NCBI GenBank assembly: GCA_002418725.1
Contig: DIER01000004.1
Coordinates: forward strand, 9,978 to 49,645
DNA: 39,668 bases
Direction of reading: 5' to 3'
From: Acholeplasmataceae bacterium UBA5769
Lineage (GTDB): Bacteria; Bacillota_I; Bacilli_A; Acholeplasmatales; Acholeplasmataceae
Part shown: positions 15,856 through 23,450 of the stretch, piece after piece
Position numbering within the stretch: the first letter of the stretch is position 1
How the letters are laid out: each line of letters opens with the position of its first letter
Position numbers and translations under genes: made by a program
The notes under the pieces: model-generated
What the model was told of the DNA's origin: nothing
Databases searched by the model: none
The model's input: the letters and a program-made list of their open reading frames with translations, nothing else

Positions 15856-15861
15856 ATAGTC

Positions 15862-16060
15862 AAGATATAACCAGAATAATCCGCTAAATCTCCTTGCACA
15901 TTATGGTGCTACAATAGCGTGCGAACCTGCTTGCTTGACCTATCTGCTTACCGGTTGTTGTTACCCGCTAGATAAAACTCAACTTCTACGTCTAACGGTG
16001 GTTTCTTATTCGGCGAGGCTGCAGTTGTCTTTCAAGGCTAGGGCTTCTCTTATATCTCAT
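15862..16060 (+). ncRNA. Candidate IS110 bridge RNA
   Basis: The stretch between the left end and the transposase start fits the place of the bridge RNA that guides IS110 recombinases. A 9-nt segment, GACCTATCT (15937-15945), is identical to the host sequence that ends with the CT core at the left junction (15806-15814). After GCTT comes ACCGGTTG (15950-15957), identical to the right flank (17419-17426). Further on, a stem CAACT (15980-15984) / AGTTG (16023-16027) encloses ACGTCTA (15988-15994), which differs from the right-end donor sequence ACATCTA (17411-17417) by one wobble-tolerant base. Ends of the RNA are approximate. The classical right target guide (complement of the right flank and core) is not clear to me. 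Confidence 0.62.
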
Positions 16061-16084
16061 TTTCCCTTGAAAGAAGGTTTTAAT

Positions 16085-17311
16085 TTGAATCTTACTTTAT
16101 TCGTCGGAATTGATGTCTCCAAAGAATCCAATCACGTCTATGCGATGAACCTTGCGCGTGATAAATTGCTTTCAACACATATTCCAAACACTCAAGATGG
16201 TGCTGCCATCATTGAATCTAAACTGTTGGATATTTTGAATAGCCATAAACTCTCAAAAGTTATCGTTATTTTGGAATCTACAGGTGTTTATTCAGCTCAT
16301 CTTGCTACCTATCTCTCAAACTCTAAACATCTCGCTATTTTTGATTCAAAGGTCTACATTATCAATCCCAAAATCTCTAAAAATTACAGGAAGAGTTTTG
16401 CTGACATGGATAAGACAGATCCTAAAGATGCCTTTATTCTTGCAGATATCGCTAGAGTCGGTAGAACTTCTGAACTCACACCTTTTAAAGGGGCTCAGCG
16501 TTTAGCGTTAGAACGCCTGACCAGACACCGCCTTCACATTGCTGAACTCTTATCCACTGAGAAGGTTTATGCCTTAAATAACGTGTTTTTAAAGTTTTCT
16601 GAGTTTCAAACTTTGTTCTCAAATAACTTCGGTAAGACTGCAGTTGAATTACTTTTAGAGTATAAAACCATTGACGATATCATCGATACTCCTTTAGAAG
16701 AACTTGCTTCTTTTATCGCTAAATCTAGTAAAAATCGCTTTGATGACTCGATTGACATGGCCACTAAAATTCAGGCTGCTGCTAGAGCTTCATATCGCTT
16801 GGATAAAATCGCTTATGACCCCATCAACTTATCTCTTGCTTCTTCGATTAATGTGATCAATTGCTATGAGGCTGAGATCAAAGAAATCGATAAAGCAATT
16901 ATGCGTCAAGTTGTTGGATTCAATCAAAATCACTACACAGTTTTAATGTCTATTCCTGGTATTGGTAAAGTCTATGCAGCAGGTATCTTAGCAGAGATTG
17001 CAGACATCAATCAATTTGAATCCGATGATGCACTTGCTAAGTATGCAGGCATCACTTGGCGTAAAACACAGTCTGGGAAGTTTGATGCTGACGATACCCA
17101 TCTAACAAAAACTGGAAATAAATACTTAAGATACTTCATCATTCAGGCTGCTAATATTGCTAGGCAGAATATACCTGAATATCGTGACTTTTATCAAAAG
17201 AAATTCAATGAAGTCACGACTCATCAACATAAACGTGCCCTCGCCCTTACTAGTAGAAAACTGATCCGTCTAATCTATGGCTTGTTGAGTGCCAATAGAC
17301 TCTTTCAGTAA
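16085..17311 (+). CDS. IS110-family transposase (bridge-RNA guided recombinase)
   Basis: A 408-aa DEDD recombinase. The N-terminal RuvC-like domain has D10 (FVGIDVSK), E64 (VILESTGVYS), D112 and D115 (KTDPKDAF). The C-terminal Transposase_20 domain has SIPGIGKVYAAGILAEI, AKYAGITW, and QSGKF with the likely serine nucleophile, then TGNKYLRYFIIQAA. The start chosen is TTG at 16085, with AGAAGG 7 nt upstream, because family members start a few residues before GIDVSK. The same frame is open upstream to a TTG at 15935, but that extension overlaps the bridge-RNA candidate and has no family similarity. No frameshift or stop, so probably active. Confidence 0.92.
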   Translation: MNLTLFVGIDVSKESNHVYAMNLARDKLLSTHIPNTQDGAAIIESKLLDILNSHKLSKVIVILESTGVYSAHLATYLSNSKHLAIFDSKVYIINPKISKNYRKSFADMDKTDPKDAFILADIARVGRTSELTPFKGAQRLALERLTRHRLHIAELLSTEKVYALNNVFLKFSEFQTLFSNNFGKTAVELLLEYKTIDDIIDTPLEELASFIAKSSKNRFDDSIDMATKIQAAARASYRLDKIAYDPINLSLASSINVINCYEAEIKEIDKAIMRQVVGFNQNHYTVLMSIPGIGKVYAAGILAEIADINQFESDDALAKYAGITWRKTQSGKFDADDTHLTKTGNKYLRYFIIQAANIARQNIPEYRDFYQKKFNEVTTHQHKRALALTSRKLIRLIYGLLSANRLFQ

Positions 17312-17371
17312 CATTTAAATATTTCATAGTTCAAGAAATCCTTTTTTTAGCATGCCTCGCTTTAAATCATT

Positions 17372-17402
17372 TCATCATATTTTGATGATTTTTTTATTTT
17401 TT
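17372..17402 (+). terminator. Terminator of the transposase gene
   Basis: Stem TCATCA / TGATGA with a 5-nt loop, then a T-rich tract of 14 with one A. It lies inside the IS right end. Confidence 0.65.
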
Positions 17403-17407
17403 ATCAC

Positions 17408-17413
17408 TTGACA
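17408..17413 (+). promoter_or_regulatory. Outward -35 box at the IS110 right end
   Basis: A perfect TTGACA that overlaps the right-end direct repeat by one base. In a circular form it would lie 16 nt before TATAAG (15828-15833) of the left end. In the inserted form the nearest -10-like box outside is TATGAT (17433-17438), at a poor 19-nt spacing. Confidence 0.5.
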
Positions 17414-17419
17414 TCTACA
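17413..17419 (+). repeat. Direct repeat at the right IS110 junction (ATCTACA)
   Basis: Same 7-mer as at 15811-15817. Here AT is the element end, CT the presumed core, and ACA the host sequence. Confidence 0.65.
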
Positions 17420-17477
17420 CCGGTTGCTACTTTATGATAGAGAAATCGATTCGTTATTACTTTTTATACTTAACCTG

Positions 17478-17486
17478 TGATAAAAT
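17478..17486 (+). promoter_or_regulatory. Extended -10 of the RDD gene
   Basis: TGATAAAAT, 27 nt before the RDD start codon; no clear -35. Confidence 0.4.
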
Positions 17487-17513
17487 AGGGATAAATTAGG
17501 GGTTGATGGACAT

Positions 17514-18008
17514 ATGGATGATAAGTTCAAGATCAAAGAAGACATAAAAAAGGAATTATCCGCATGGATTATTCCTTATAAACGACGTTTTTTATCGGGT
17601 ATATTAGATGTTTTATTGCTCGTTTTTTTTATCATTTTCGTAAGATTTTTGGTCGATGATGTCTTAGGAACAGCTTTTGCATTAAGTTTATTAATCTTAG
17701 GGTTCTTGTGCTTATTCGCTCAGTTTTACGTCACCAAAGGTACAACCATCATGCAGTCTATCTTTGGTATGAAAGTTGTTTTTATGGATGGTAGACCACT
17801 CACACTTAAAGATGTCAATGACATGATGTGGGAAAACTGTAATCGCCGTGGTTTATGTGATACAACTGCCGGTGGATTAACAGCAAAAACAGATACGAAC
17901 CCCCACTTGGATAAGCATGATGATTTTATCGTGATCTCCAAAAAGAAATGGCAAGCCTACATAAACTCTCAAAGTTACCAAAGCAACATACAACAACTCA
18001 ATCGATGA
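17514..18008 (+). CDS. RDD-family membrane protein
   Basis: A 164-aa protein with two hydrophobic segments (about residues 28-45 and 50-72). It has the family pattern of an R-rich entry to the first helix (YKRRFLSGILDVLLL) and, after the second, KGTTIMQSIFGMKVVFMDGRPLTLKD. RDD proteins have two or three helices and mostly unknown roles; some move ions. The C-terminal 60 residues are soluble, with no recognised domain. AGGGG lies 11 nt before the ATG. It is a lone plus-strand gene between the IS110 element and the convergent yqeM, ended by a shared terminator. Confidence 0.75.
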   Translation: MDDKFKIKEDIKKELSAWIIPYKRRFLSGILDVLLLVFFIIFVRFLVDDVLGTAFALSLLILGFLCLFAQFYVTKGTTIMQSIFGMKVVFMDGRPLTLKDVNDMMWENCNRRGLCDTTAGGLTAKTDTNPHLDKHDDFIVISKKKWQAYINSQSYQSNIQQLNR

Positions 18009-18011
18009 TAA

Positions 18012-18036
18012 AAAAAATAGGTCCGACCTATTTTTT
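18012..18036. terminator. Bidirectional terminator between the RDD gene and yqeM
   Basis: Stem AAAAAATAGGT / ACCTATTTTTT with loop CCG; A and T runs at both sides. It contains the yqeM stop codon. Confidence 0.85.
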
Positions 18037-18672
18037 GGTTGCAATCACTAAATGTTTTCTAGCATCGATAGAAGGATTAACCTTTACATCAAATCCTAAA
18101 GATGCTAACGCCTCTTGATAATAGGAGAGCGGATAAACATACTGTATGATGATATCTCTTTCACCTTGATGGTCCACCGTGTGGATCATTTTTTTATGTC
18201 TTCGCTCAATTTGCCAGCGATAACTCACCGGTTCAACTTCCTCTTCTAAGTACCCATCGTAGGTTTCTAAACACGTTTCCTGATAAAGATCGAAGATCAA
18301 TCTTCCACCGGGATAAAGTGCTTGATAACAATGTTTAAAAACGGATTTGATACCCTTGAAGTAGTTCATCACATCAAACATCGCAACAATCACATCAACT
18401 TCGGCATGCATCGGTTTTCTAAGATCATGTTCATAAAGTTTGGTTGCTAAACCTAATCCTCTTAAGCGTTCATCGGCAAGCGAAAGCATGCTAGATGAAT
18501 AATCAATGCCTATCGCATGATACCCTTTTTTCAAAAGTTCAACTAAAAAATGACCTGACCCACAGCCAGCATCTAAGATGAAATCATGTTTCTTCAAATA
18601 GGGTTCGATATCTTTTAAAAGTGCTTCATAATCCACATCACTCATTAAAAGATCATAGAGCGGTTCAAACAT
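18028..18672 (-). CDS. yqeM: SAM-dependent methyltransferase YqeM
   Basis: A 214-aa class I methyltransferase. Motif I is ILDAGCGSGHF (residues 32-42), with the ribose-binding acidic residue in GIDYSS (D57), and VDVIVAMFDVMNYF as motif IV. The substrate is unknown. It closes the yqe operon directly after rsfS, exactly as yqeM follows yqeL in Bacillus. It starts 2 nt after the rsfS stop without a visible ribosome site, so translation is probably coupled. Confidence 0.85.
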   Translation of the reverse strand: MFEPLYDLLMSDVDYEALLKDIEPYLKKHDFILDAGCGSGHFLVELLKKGYHAIGIDYSSSMLSLADERLRGLGLATKLYEHDLRKPMHAEVDVIVAMFDVMNYFKGIKSVFKHCYQALYPGGRLIFDLYQETCLETYDGYLEEEVEPVSYRWQIERRHKKMIHTVDHQGERDIIIQYVYPLSYYQEALASLGFDVKVNPSIDARKHLVIATKK

Positions 18673-18674
18673 GT

Positions 18675-18989
18675 TTATTTGATACGTTTAACGCCTAAAA
18701 GACGTTGATCAAATCCATAAAATTTGCGGTCTTCTTCTTGGAATAGATGCACAATCACATCATGACAATCCACCAAAGTCCAACTGCCGCCTTTACCTTC
18801 AATATGTTTAATCTCATCGGCAAGCAATGCCTTTTTGAGATGGCTAATCGCTGCATTTCCTTGTCTTTCATTCACGGTTGCAATCACAAAGTAATCGTAA
18901 AAAGGTGATGTTTTTTCAAAATCAAAACACGCTAAATCTCTCACCTTTAAATCTTCTAACGTTTCAATAATTTTATTTACTTTCTCCAC
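18675..18989 (-). CDS. rsfS: Ribosomal silencing factor RsfS
   Basis: A 104-aa protein that binds ribosomal protein L14 and blocks joining of the 30S and 50S subunits. The family core is visible: FEKTSPFYDYFVIATVNERQGNA and the later EGKGGSWTLVDCHDVIVHLF. The start is GTG at 18989, 6 nt after AGGAGG, and overlaps yqeK by 17 nt. Corresponds to yqeL in the Bacillus cluster. Confidence 0.94.
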   Translation of the reverse strand: MEKVNKIIETLEDLKVRDLACFDFEKTSPFYDYFVIATVNERQGNAAISHLKKALLADEIKHIEGKGGSWTLVDCHDVIVHLFQEEDRKFYGFDQRLLGVKRIK

Positions 18990-19545
18990 GGGTTACCTCC
19001 TGGTAATATTGATAAATCTCTATTTGTTCTTCTGAAGGCACTAAGCCTTGTCTGATTAAATGATCCATAGAAGCCTTCATGCAGTAGCATACAGCTTCAT
19101 CTAAATCTTTCGTTGCCATGTCATAAATCATGGGGCTATCTTCGAATCCGCGATTCGGTTCACAATAATCGGAAACAAAGATAATTTTTTCTAGCGTAGA
19201 CATGTTTTTTCTTCCCCAAACATGATGTTTAATCGCATTCAGAATATCTTGGTCATGAACTTTAAACTCATGTTCTAAGATATTAGCAGCTGCAATCGCG
19301 TGATAGATCACTGGATAGTCCACATATGCTTTAATCCAACGAAGATCCATCATATTTAACTGATCTTCTAGCGCATCGTATTTGGCAATGTCATGAAAAA
19401 TACCCGCTATCCAAGCTTTTTCTTCGGAGACATGATAAAGTCTTGCCAGCTTTTGTGCAGTCTCTGCAACGCCATAGACATGGCGTAGCCGCATTTCATG
19501 AGCCCCGAGTTTATGTTTAACTTTTTGTTCGATAACATCAATCAT
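18973..19545 (-). CDS. yqeK: HD-domain hydrolase YqeK (Ap4A hydrolase type)
   Basis: A 190-aa HD phosphohydrolase of the YqeK family, whose members split diadenosine tetraphosphate symmetrically. Metal ligands: H22 (RLRHVYGVAE), H51-D52 (GIFHDIAKYD), then HAIAAANIL and KHHVWG, with the family's SDYCEPNRG near the end. The start is the ATG at 19545, 9 nt after GGAGG; an ATG 27 nt earlier lacks a site. It overlaps yqeH by 8 nt. In Bacillus, nadD and two other genes sit between yqeH and yqeK; here they are missing from this place. Confidence 0.9.
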   Translation of the reverse strand: MIDVIEQKVKHKLGAHEMRLRHVYGVAETAQKLARLYHVSEEKAWIAGIFHDIAKYDALEDQLNMMDLRWIKAYVDYPVIYHAIAAANILEHEFKVHDQDILNAIKHHVWGRKNMSTLEKIIFVSDYCEPNRGFEDSPMIYDMATKDLDEAVCYCMKASMDHLIRQGLVPSEEQIEIYQYYQEVTRGESK

Positions 19546-20566
19546 TAAAGAGTGCCTCCGATAAGGATACATGAAGACCCTTTGGATAAACCATTTTAAT
19601 CAGTCCAGGCCCTGAAACATGCATAAACCCCATATCTGCGAAGGTAATTTGATAGCGACCATTGGGGATTTTAAACGCTTTTTCTTCATAATGATCGACG
19701 TAGATCTGAAAGTGTTTTTCCTTTTCCTCAAGGAGAGGTTTGATGCGGTTTTCATTGGTTTTATGCACATCAAGATGTTGCTCGATGTATAAAATGGGAT
19801 TAATAGACTCTCCAAAAAAGGAGATGGCAAATAACCCTTCAATCATGAGGGATTGACCTGCCTTAAGTTGGTATATTTTGGGTCTGATCGGTTTATCTGG
19901 GATCAGATTTTTATACACGCCATAGGGCAAGACATGATGCAAATAACCTTCTTGATATAACCCTGGCATATCATAGATCATCATGCCATCGTATGTTTTC
20001 TTCAAAGCCTCTTGTGTGAGTCCTGCCTTTTTCATCGCAATCGCATCTTCATCTTTGGTCAACGCTTTAAAGAGTGTCGTTTTTCCGCTATTTTGGACAC
20101 CTAGCAAATAAACATTGGGTTCATTCAATCCCTTGAGATACGCTTTTAAATGTTCGATATCATAAGGGTTTTTCGCAGACATCAAAATCAAATCTTCATA
20201 TGGCACATGAAGTGCTTTCGCTTTGGATTTAATATTTTCGAGTAGTTTATCTAAATTCGTACCTTTAGGTAAAAGATCCATTTGGTTAATGACATAAACA
20301 TAAGTCGCATCCGGTTGATAGCGATACACCGGATAACTAAAAAGTAAATCTAAATGAAGGACCGATGAAACCATCAAAATGACAGCGTTCGCTGGCAGTG
20401 ATGGTAAATCTTCTGGATGAAAATGAACGGTCGATTCGCCATAGTGAAAAAGCTTATAACATGCTTGACAATAGACATGTTCAAGTGATGTGGCGTAGCC
20501 AACTTTATCTTGATCTGTATCTTGTAACAGTGCTCCGCATCCCTTACAGCGTGTGGTCATCGACAT
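19538..20566 (-). CDS. yqeH: Circularly permuted GTPase YqeH
   Basis: A 342-aa GTPase for 30S subunit assembly. An N-terminal zinc finger has C7, C10, C33 and C36. The permuted G motifs follow in order: G4 as NQMD (94-97), where NKxD is usual; G1 GVQNSGKTT (156-164); G3 DMPG (199-202). The C-terminal domain is the usual RNA-binding region. The G4 Lys to Gln change may weaken guanine selectivity. The start is uncertain between ATGs at 20566 and 20560. It overlaps yqeG by 23 nt. Confidence 0.93.
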   Translation of the reverse strand: MSMTTRCKGCGALLQDTDQDKVGYATSLEHVYCQACYKLFHYGESTVHFHPEDLPSLPANAVILMVSSVLHLDLLFSYPVYRYQPDATYVYVINQMDLLPKGTNLDKLLENIKSKAKALHVPYEDLILMSAKNPYDIEHLKAYLKGLNEPNVYLLGVQNSGKTTLFKALTKDEDAIAMKKAGLTQEALKKTYDGMMIYDMPGLYQEGYLHHVLPYGVYKNLIPDKPIRPKIYQLKAGQSLMIEGLFAISFFGESINPILYIEQHLDVHKTNENRIKPLLEEKEKHFQIYVDHYEEKAFKIPNGRYQITFADMGFMHVSGPGLIKMVYPKGLHVSLSEALFND

Positions 20567-21098
20567 ACGTTTTCAACCTTTCTCTATAAAGATCTGGATA
20601 TTTCTTTTCGATTACCTTTAATACGCGTTTTTCAATTTTTCGGTTAAACTGTGTAATCTTACGATCTGATTTTCTTTTCACTGATTTAACTAAAATCACG
20701 TTTATCCCACTTCGATGACCACCAAAGACATCCGTCATGAGTTGATCACCTATCATGATAACTTCATCTTTAGACACACCTAACTTGTTCATCGCTTTCT
20801 TAAAGCCAAACTTAAGTGGCTTTTTCGCATGCCATATAAAGGGGTAATCCACATCTTCTAAAGCCAGTGAAACACGCTTATATGATGTATTCGATAAGAT
20901 TAAAATCTTAAAGTCTTTTTCAAGCGCCTTTAAAAAGGTCACATGGGTATCGTTAAGCTTGATTTCATCGTAGCCAATGATGGTATTATCTAAGTCAAAA
21001 AACAAGGCACGAATTCCTTGTTTTCTTAGTTCTTTGTAGTCAATATCAGCGATGGATGCATAATATGCGTAGGGAATACACTTTTGAACCAAAGACAT
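20544..21098 (-). CDS. yqeG: HAD phosphatase YqeG
   Basis: A 184-aa HAD-family phosphatase of subfamily IIIA. Motif I FFDLDNT (D35, D37), motif II LSNTS (69-71), motif III K95 (KKPLKFGF), motif IV GDQLMTD (D118, D123), all present. The substrate is unknown in bacteria; relatives act on phosphatidylglycerophosphate. The start codon shares one base with the greA stop (TAATG), and yqeH overlaps its end. Confidence 0.92.
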   Translation of the reverse strand: MSLVQKCIPYAYYASIADIDYKELRKQGIRALFFDLDNTIIGYDEIKLNDTHVTFLKALEKDFKILILSNTSYKRVSLALEDVDYPFIWHAKKPLKFGFKKAMNKLGVSKDEVIMIGDQLMTDVFGGHRSGINVILVKSVKRKSDRKITQFNRKIEKRVLKVIEKKYPDLYRERLKTYVDDHTL

Positions 21099-21571
21099 TA
21101 CTTGATTTCCACAATTTCAACAGAAAAGATTTTACCTGTTTCTGTCTTGACTTCAACCACTTCATTTTCCATCTTGTTCATGATGGCGCGTCCAATGGGT
21201 GATTCAATCGAAATCTTTTTCGCTCTTGGATCTGCTTCAATCGATCCCACAAGCGTAAACTCTTTGACATCACCAGATTCTACGAATTTGATGATGACGC
21301 TCTTACCGATATTCACGATATCGCGGTCATCTGTCTTAATGATTTTAACATTCTTTAAAATGGTTTCAATTTCAGCGATACGTGCTTCGATGCGTGCTTG
21401 TTCGTTACGTGCTGCATCATAATCGGCATTTTCGGATAAATCCCCTTGTGCACGAGCTTCTTTCAATGCTTCTTTATTTTCTTCACGTTTGACATCTTTT
21501 AAGTAAGTTAATTCCGTTTTTAAATTATCGACACCCTCTTGGGTGAGTTGGAACAATTGTTTCACAGCCAT
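21098..21571 (-). CDS. greA: Transcription elongation factor GreA
   Basis: A 157-aa factor that rescues backtracked RNA polymerase by stimulating RNA cleavage. The N-terminal coiled coil (about residues 8-75) carries the tip acidic residues in LSENADYDAARNEQARIEARI. The C-terminal FKBP-like domain includes SPIGRAIMNKMENEVVEV. AAGGAGG lies 6 nt before the ATG. Probable first gene of the greA-yqeG-H-K-rsfS-yqeM operon. Confidence 0.97.
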   Translation of the reverse strand: MAVKQLFQLTQEGVDNLKTELTYLKDVKREENKEALKEARAQGDLSENADYDAARNEQARIEARIAEIETILKNVKIIKTDDRDIVNIGKSVIIKFVESGDVKEFTLVGSIEADPRAKKISIESPIGRAIMNKMENEVVEVKTETGKIFSVEIVEIK

Positions 21572-21597
21572 GGTGAACCTCCTTAAATTTCTTTATC

Positions 21598-21603
21598 ATT
21601 ATA
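21598..21603 (-). promoter_or_regulatory. Probable -10 of greA-yqe operon
   Basis: TATAAT on the minus strand 26 nt before the greA start, in a 41-nt gap after the protease gene. No clear -35. Confidence 0.45.
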
Positions 21604-21612
21604 CACTATTTT

Positions 21613-22275
21613 TCATTGGATTGCTATTTTTTTCAAGGCTTTTTGATAGATCCTATGATTTGGCATGAACCGATCTAAGACTTGGTAAAAAGCTTTGGAA
21701 TGATTAAAAACGAGGGCATGCGCGTATTCGTGATACAACACATACGTTAAGTAAACTTCATCAAGCCTTGCAAGGTATGAATTCAAAGTGATTTCGTGAT
21801 GCTTGCGGTGGTAACTTCCAAATTTCGATTTTAAGTACTTAATCTTAATCGGACAAGGTGTCACACCGTGCATTTGAACGTCCTGATCGATGATGGGTTT
21901 AAGCGTTTTTAATTTTTCTGCTAACGTTTCTTTGTATATCCTTTTTTTATTTGTGAATGCATCTTCAGACATGGTTTTCACATAAATGACATCTTCACCG
22001 ATCTCAAACGAAAAACGTCCTCTTGTCAAGATGATCTCATAGGATTTACCCCAAAGTGTGATCATGTGATCTGCTTCTTTTGTGTTTGATTCCTGTATTT
22101 TTTGATAAAACACATCAAACTTGGCTTCAATAAACGCTTCGATCACTTTGATGGATGTTTTCGGATGCGCGGTAACGTGAAGGATACCTTCTTTGATTCT
22201 AAAGTATGCATTTTTATTGTTTTTTCGTATGAGATGGTAGGGTATCATACGATGCTCTTTATGATAAGTATTCAT
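21613..22275 (-). CDS. YgjP-like M48-related metallopeptidase
   Basis: A 220-aa protein with the zinc-binding motif HEYAH (182-186) and the family's NHSKAFY (191-197), the pattern of YgjP/DUF45 (SprT-like) metal-dependent hydrolases. Family members are poorly characterised; a protease role is inferred from the motif. It is the last gene of the alaS operon, its ATG overlapping the trhP2 stop (ATGA). In the Bacillus operon this place is held by udk. An in-frame ATG at codon 10 is possible. Confidence 0.82.
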   Translation of the reverse strand: MNTYHKEHRMIPYHLIRKNNKNAYFRIKEGILHVTAHPKTSIKVIEAFIEAKFDVFYQKIQESNTKEADHMITLWGKSYEIILTRGRFSFEIGEDVIYVKTMSEDAFTNKKRIYKETLAEKLKTLKPIIDQDVQMHGVTPCPIKIKYLKSKFGSYHRKHHEITLNSYLARLDEVYLTYVLYHEYAHALVFNHSKAFYQVLDRFMPNHRIYQKALKKIAIQ

Positions 22276-23450
22276 CGTTTTCTAAGCATGGCGTATGGTT
22301 CAACCTTAAAGGGAACATGCATCTTGATGATTTGTTTTGGATGTCTTGCTACATCCAATACTTGACCATCATGATCAGTCATTTCTAACACTTTAAAGGG
22401 TTCAACTAAACCGCTCGGATGGAAGATTTCAACTTCTTCACCAACTGTAAAATGGTTTCTTTGTTCAATGGTCGCCACCCCTGTTTTTTCATCATATCCG
22501 AGAACTAATCCAACAAAAAGTTGGGTTGGTCGTTCACTTCGCATGTTGTAAAGTTGTTGCTCAACACCAGGTGTTCCTTCTAAATAACCGTGAGATGCCA
22601 AACGGTTTTCCGCTTTTTCAAGTTCCTTCATGTAAGGCATGAAATCTTGAATCACACCATCTCTTTGATAATCATCAATCAATCTTCGATATGTCGATAC
22701 AACGGTTGCGATATAATGTAGACTCTTCATTCTACCTTCAATCTTCAGTGATGAAACACCACTATCGATAAGATGTGGAATTTGTTCAAGCGCTTCTAAG
22801 TCTTTGCTTGACATACTGAAGGGTTGATCTGATAGTTTTTGTCCTGCGACGTTTAACTCATAATTCCAACGACAGGAGTGCGCACAACCCCCTCGGTTTG
22901 CGTCTCGATCCGTCATGTTATTGGATAAGCTACAACGACCAGAAAAACTCATGCACATCCCACCATGAATGAAGACTTCAATGTCTGCTTCGGTGTGATC
23001 AATTACGTTTCTAATCTGATGTTTATCGAGTTCACGTGCCAAGACAACACGCTTTACACCGTGGTTATACCAAAAGTTAACCGTGTTAGCGTTGGTCGCA
23101 CTTTGTTGTGTGGACAGATGAACCTCGAGGTTTGTATGTTTAAGTGCCATATCCACAATAAAGGGGGATGCAGAAATAATGGCATCCACGTTAGCTTTTT
23201 CTAAGTGCTGAAGGTATTCGATTAAACCTTCCATGTCTTCATGATGTGGAATGATATTTGTGGTTACGTATACTTTTTTACCGCGTGCATGTGCAAACGT
23301 GGTCGCTTCTAAAATATCATCTAACGTGAAGTTAGAAGCTCTTGCTCTTAAAGAAAAGTTTTGACCACCAATAAAGACAGCATCTGCACCATAAAGTAGC
23401 GCAATCTTTAATTTTTCTAAATCACCTGCTGGTGCGAGAAGTTCGATCAC
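22272..23450 (-). CDS. trhP2: U32-family tRNA hydroxylation protein TrhP2 (YrrO)
   Basis: A 392-aa U32 family protein, formerly called peptidase or collagenase. The U32 signature is EVFIHGGMCMSFSGRCSLS, with further cysteines in GGCAHSCRW for an iron-sulfur cluster. In Bacillus the pair TrhP1/TrhP2 (YrrN/YrrO) supports prephenate-dependent hydroxylation of U34 to ho5U in tRNA. The start is GTG at 23450, forming GTGA with the trhP1 stop. Position after trmR and trhP1 matches yrrM-yrrN-yrrO. Confidence 0.88.
   Translation of the reverse strand: MIELLAPAGDLEKLKIALLYGADAVFIGGQNFSLRARASNFTLDDILEATTFAHARGKKVYVTTNIIPHHEDMEGLIEYLQHLEKANVDAIISASPFIVDMALKHTNLEVHLSTQQSATNANTVNFWYNHGVKRVVLARELDKHQIRNVIDHTEADIEVFIHGGMCMSFSGRCSLSNNMTDRDANRGGCAHSCRWNYELNVAGQKLSDQPFSMSSKDLEALEQIPHLIDSGVSSLKIEGRMKSLHYIATVVSTYRRLIDDYQRDGVIQDFMPYMKELEKAENRLASHGYLEGTPGVEQQLYNMRSERPTQLFVGLVLGYDEKTGVATIEQRNHFTVGEEVEIFHPSGLVEPFKVLEMTDHDGQVLDVARHPKQIIKMHVPFKVEPYAMLRKR

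Larger units (their letters stand above)
15813..17416 (+). mobile_element. IS110-family insertion sequence, about 1.6 kb
   Basis: The element comprises a long noncoding left end (about 270 nt), one transposase gene, and a short right end (about 105 nt). This layout fits the IS110 group, where the bridge RNA lies 5' of the transposase, rather than IS1111. There are no terminal inverted repeats. Boundaries are inferred from the 7-bp direct repeat ATCTACA at both ends with a CT core (15813-15814 and 17415-17416), and from a copy of the target sequence inside the left end. It appears intact. It lies between comEA (-) and the RDD gene (+), where the Bacillus yqeM-comEA region would be continuous apart from comER. 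Confidence 0.78.

Noticed and set aside
15935..16084. In-frame upstream extension of the transposase (50 codons from a TTG)
   Set aside because: No ribosome site, no similarity to transposase N-termini, and it overlaps the target-guide segment of the bridge-RNA candidate.
15790..17420. GTGTAGAT / ATCTACAC as terminal inverted repeats of the IS
   Set aside because: Both halves are better explained as the two sides of a palindromic host target; the IS110 group normally lacks terminal inverted repeats.
17408..17438. TTGACA-19-TATGAT as the native promoter of the RDD gene
   Set aside because: The -35 belongs to the IS right end and the 19-nt spacing is poor; a TGATAAAAT closer to the gene is more likely.
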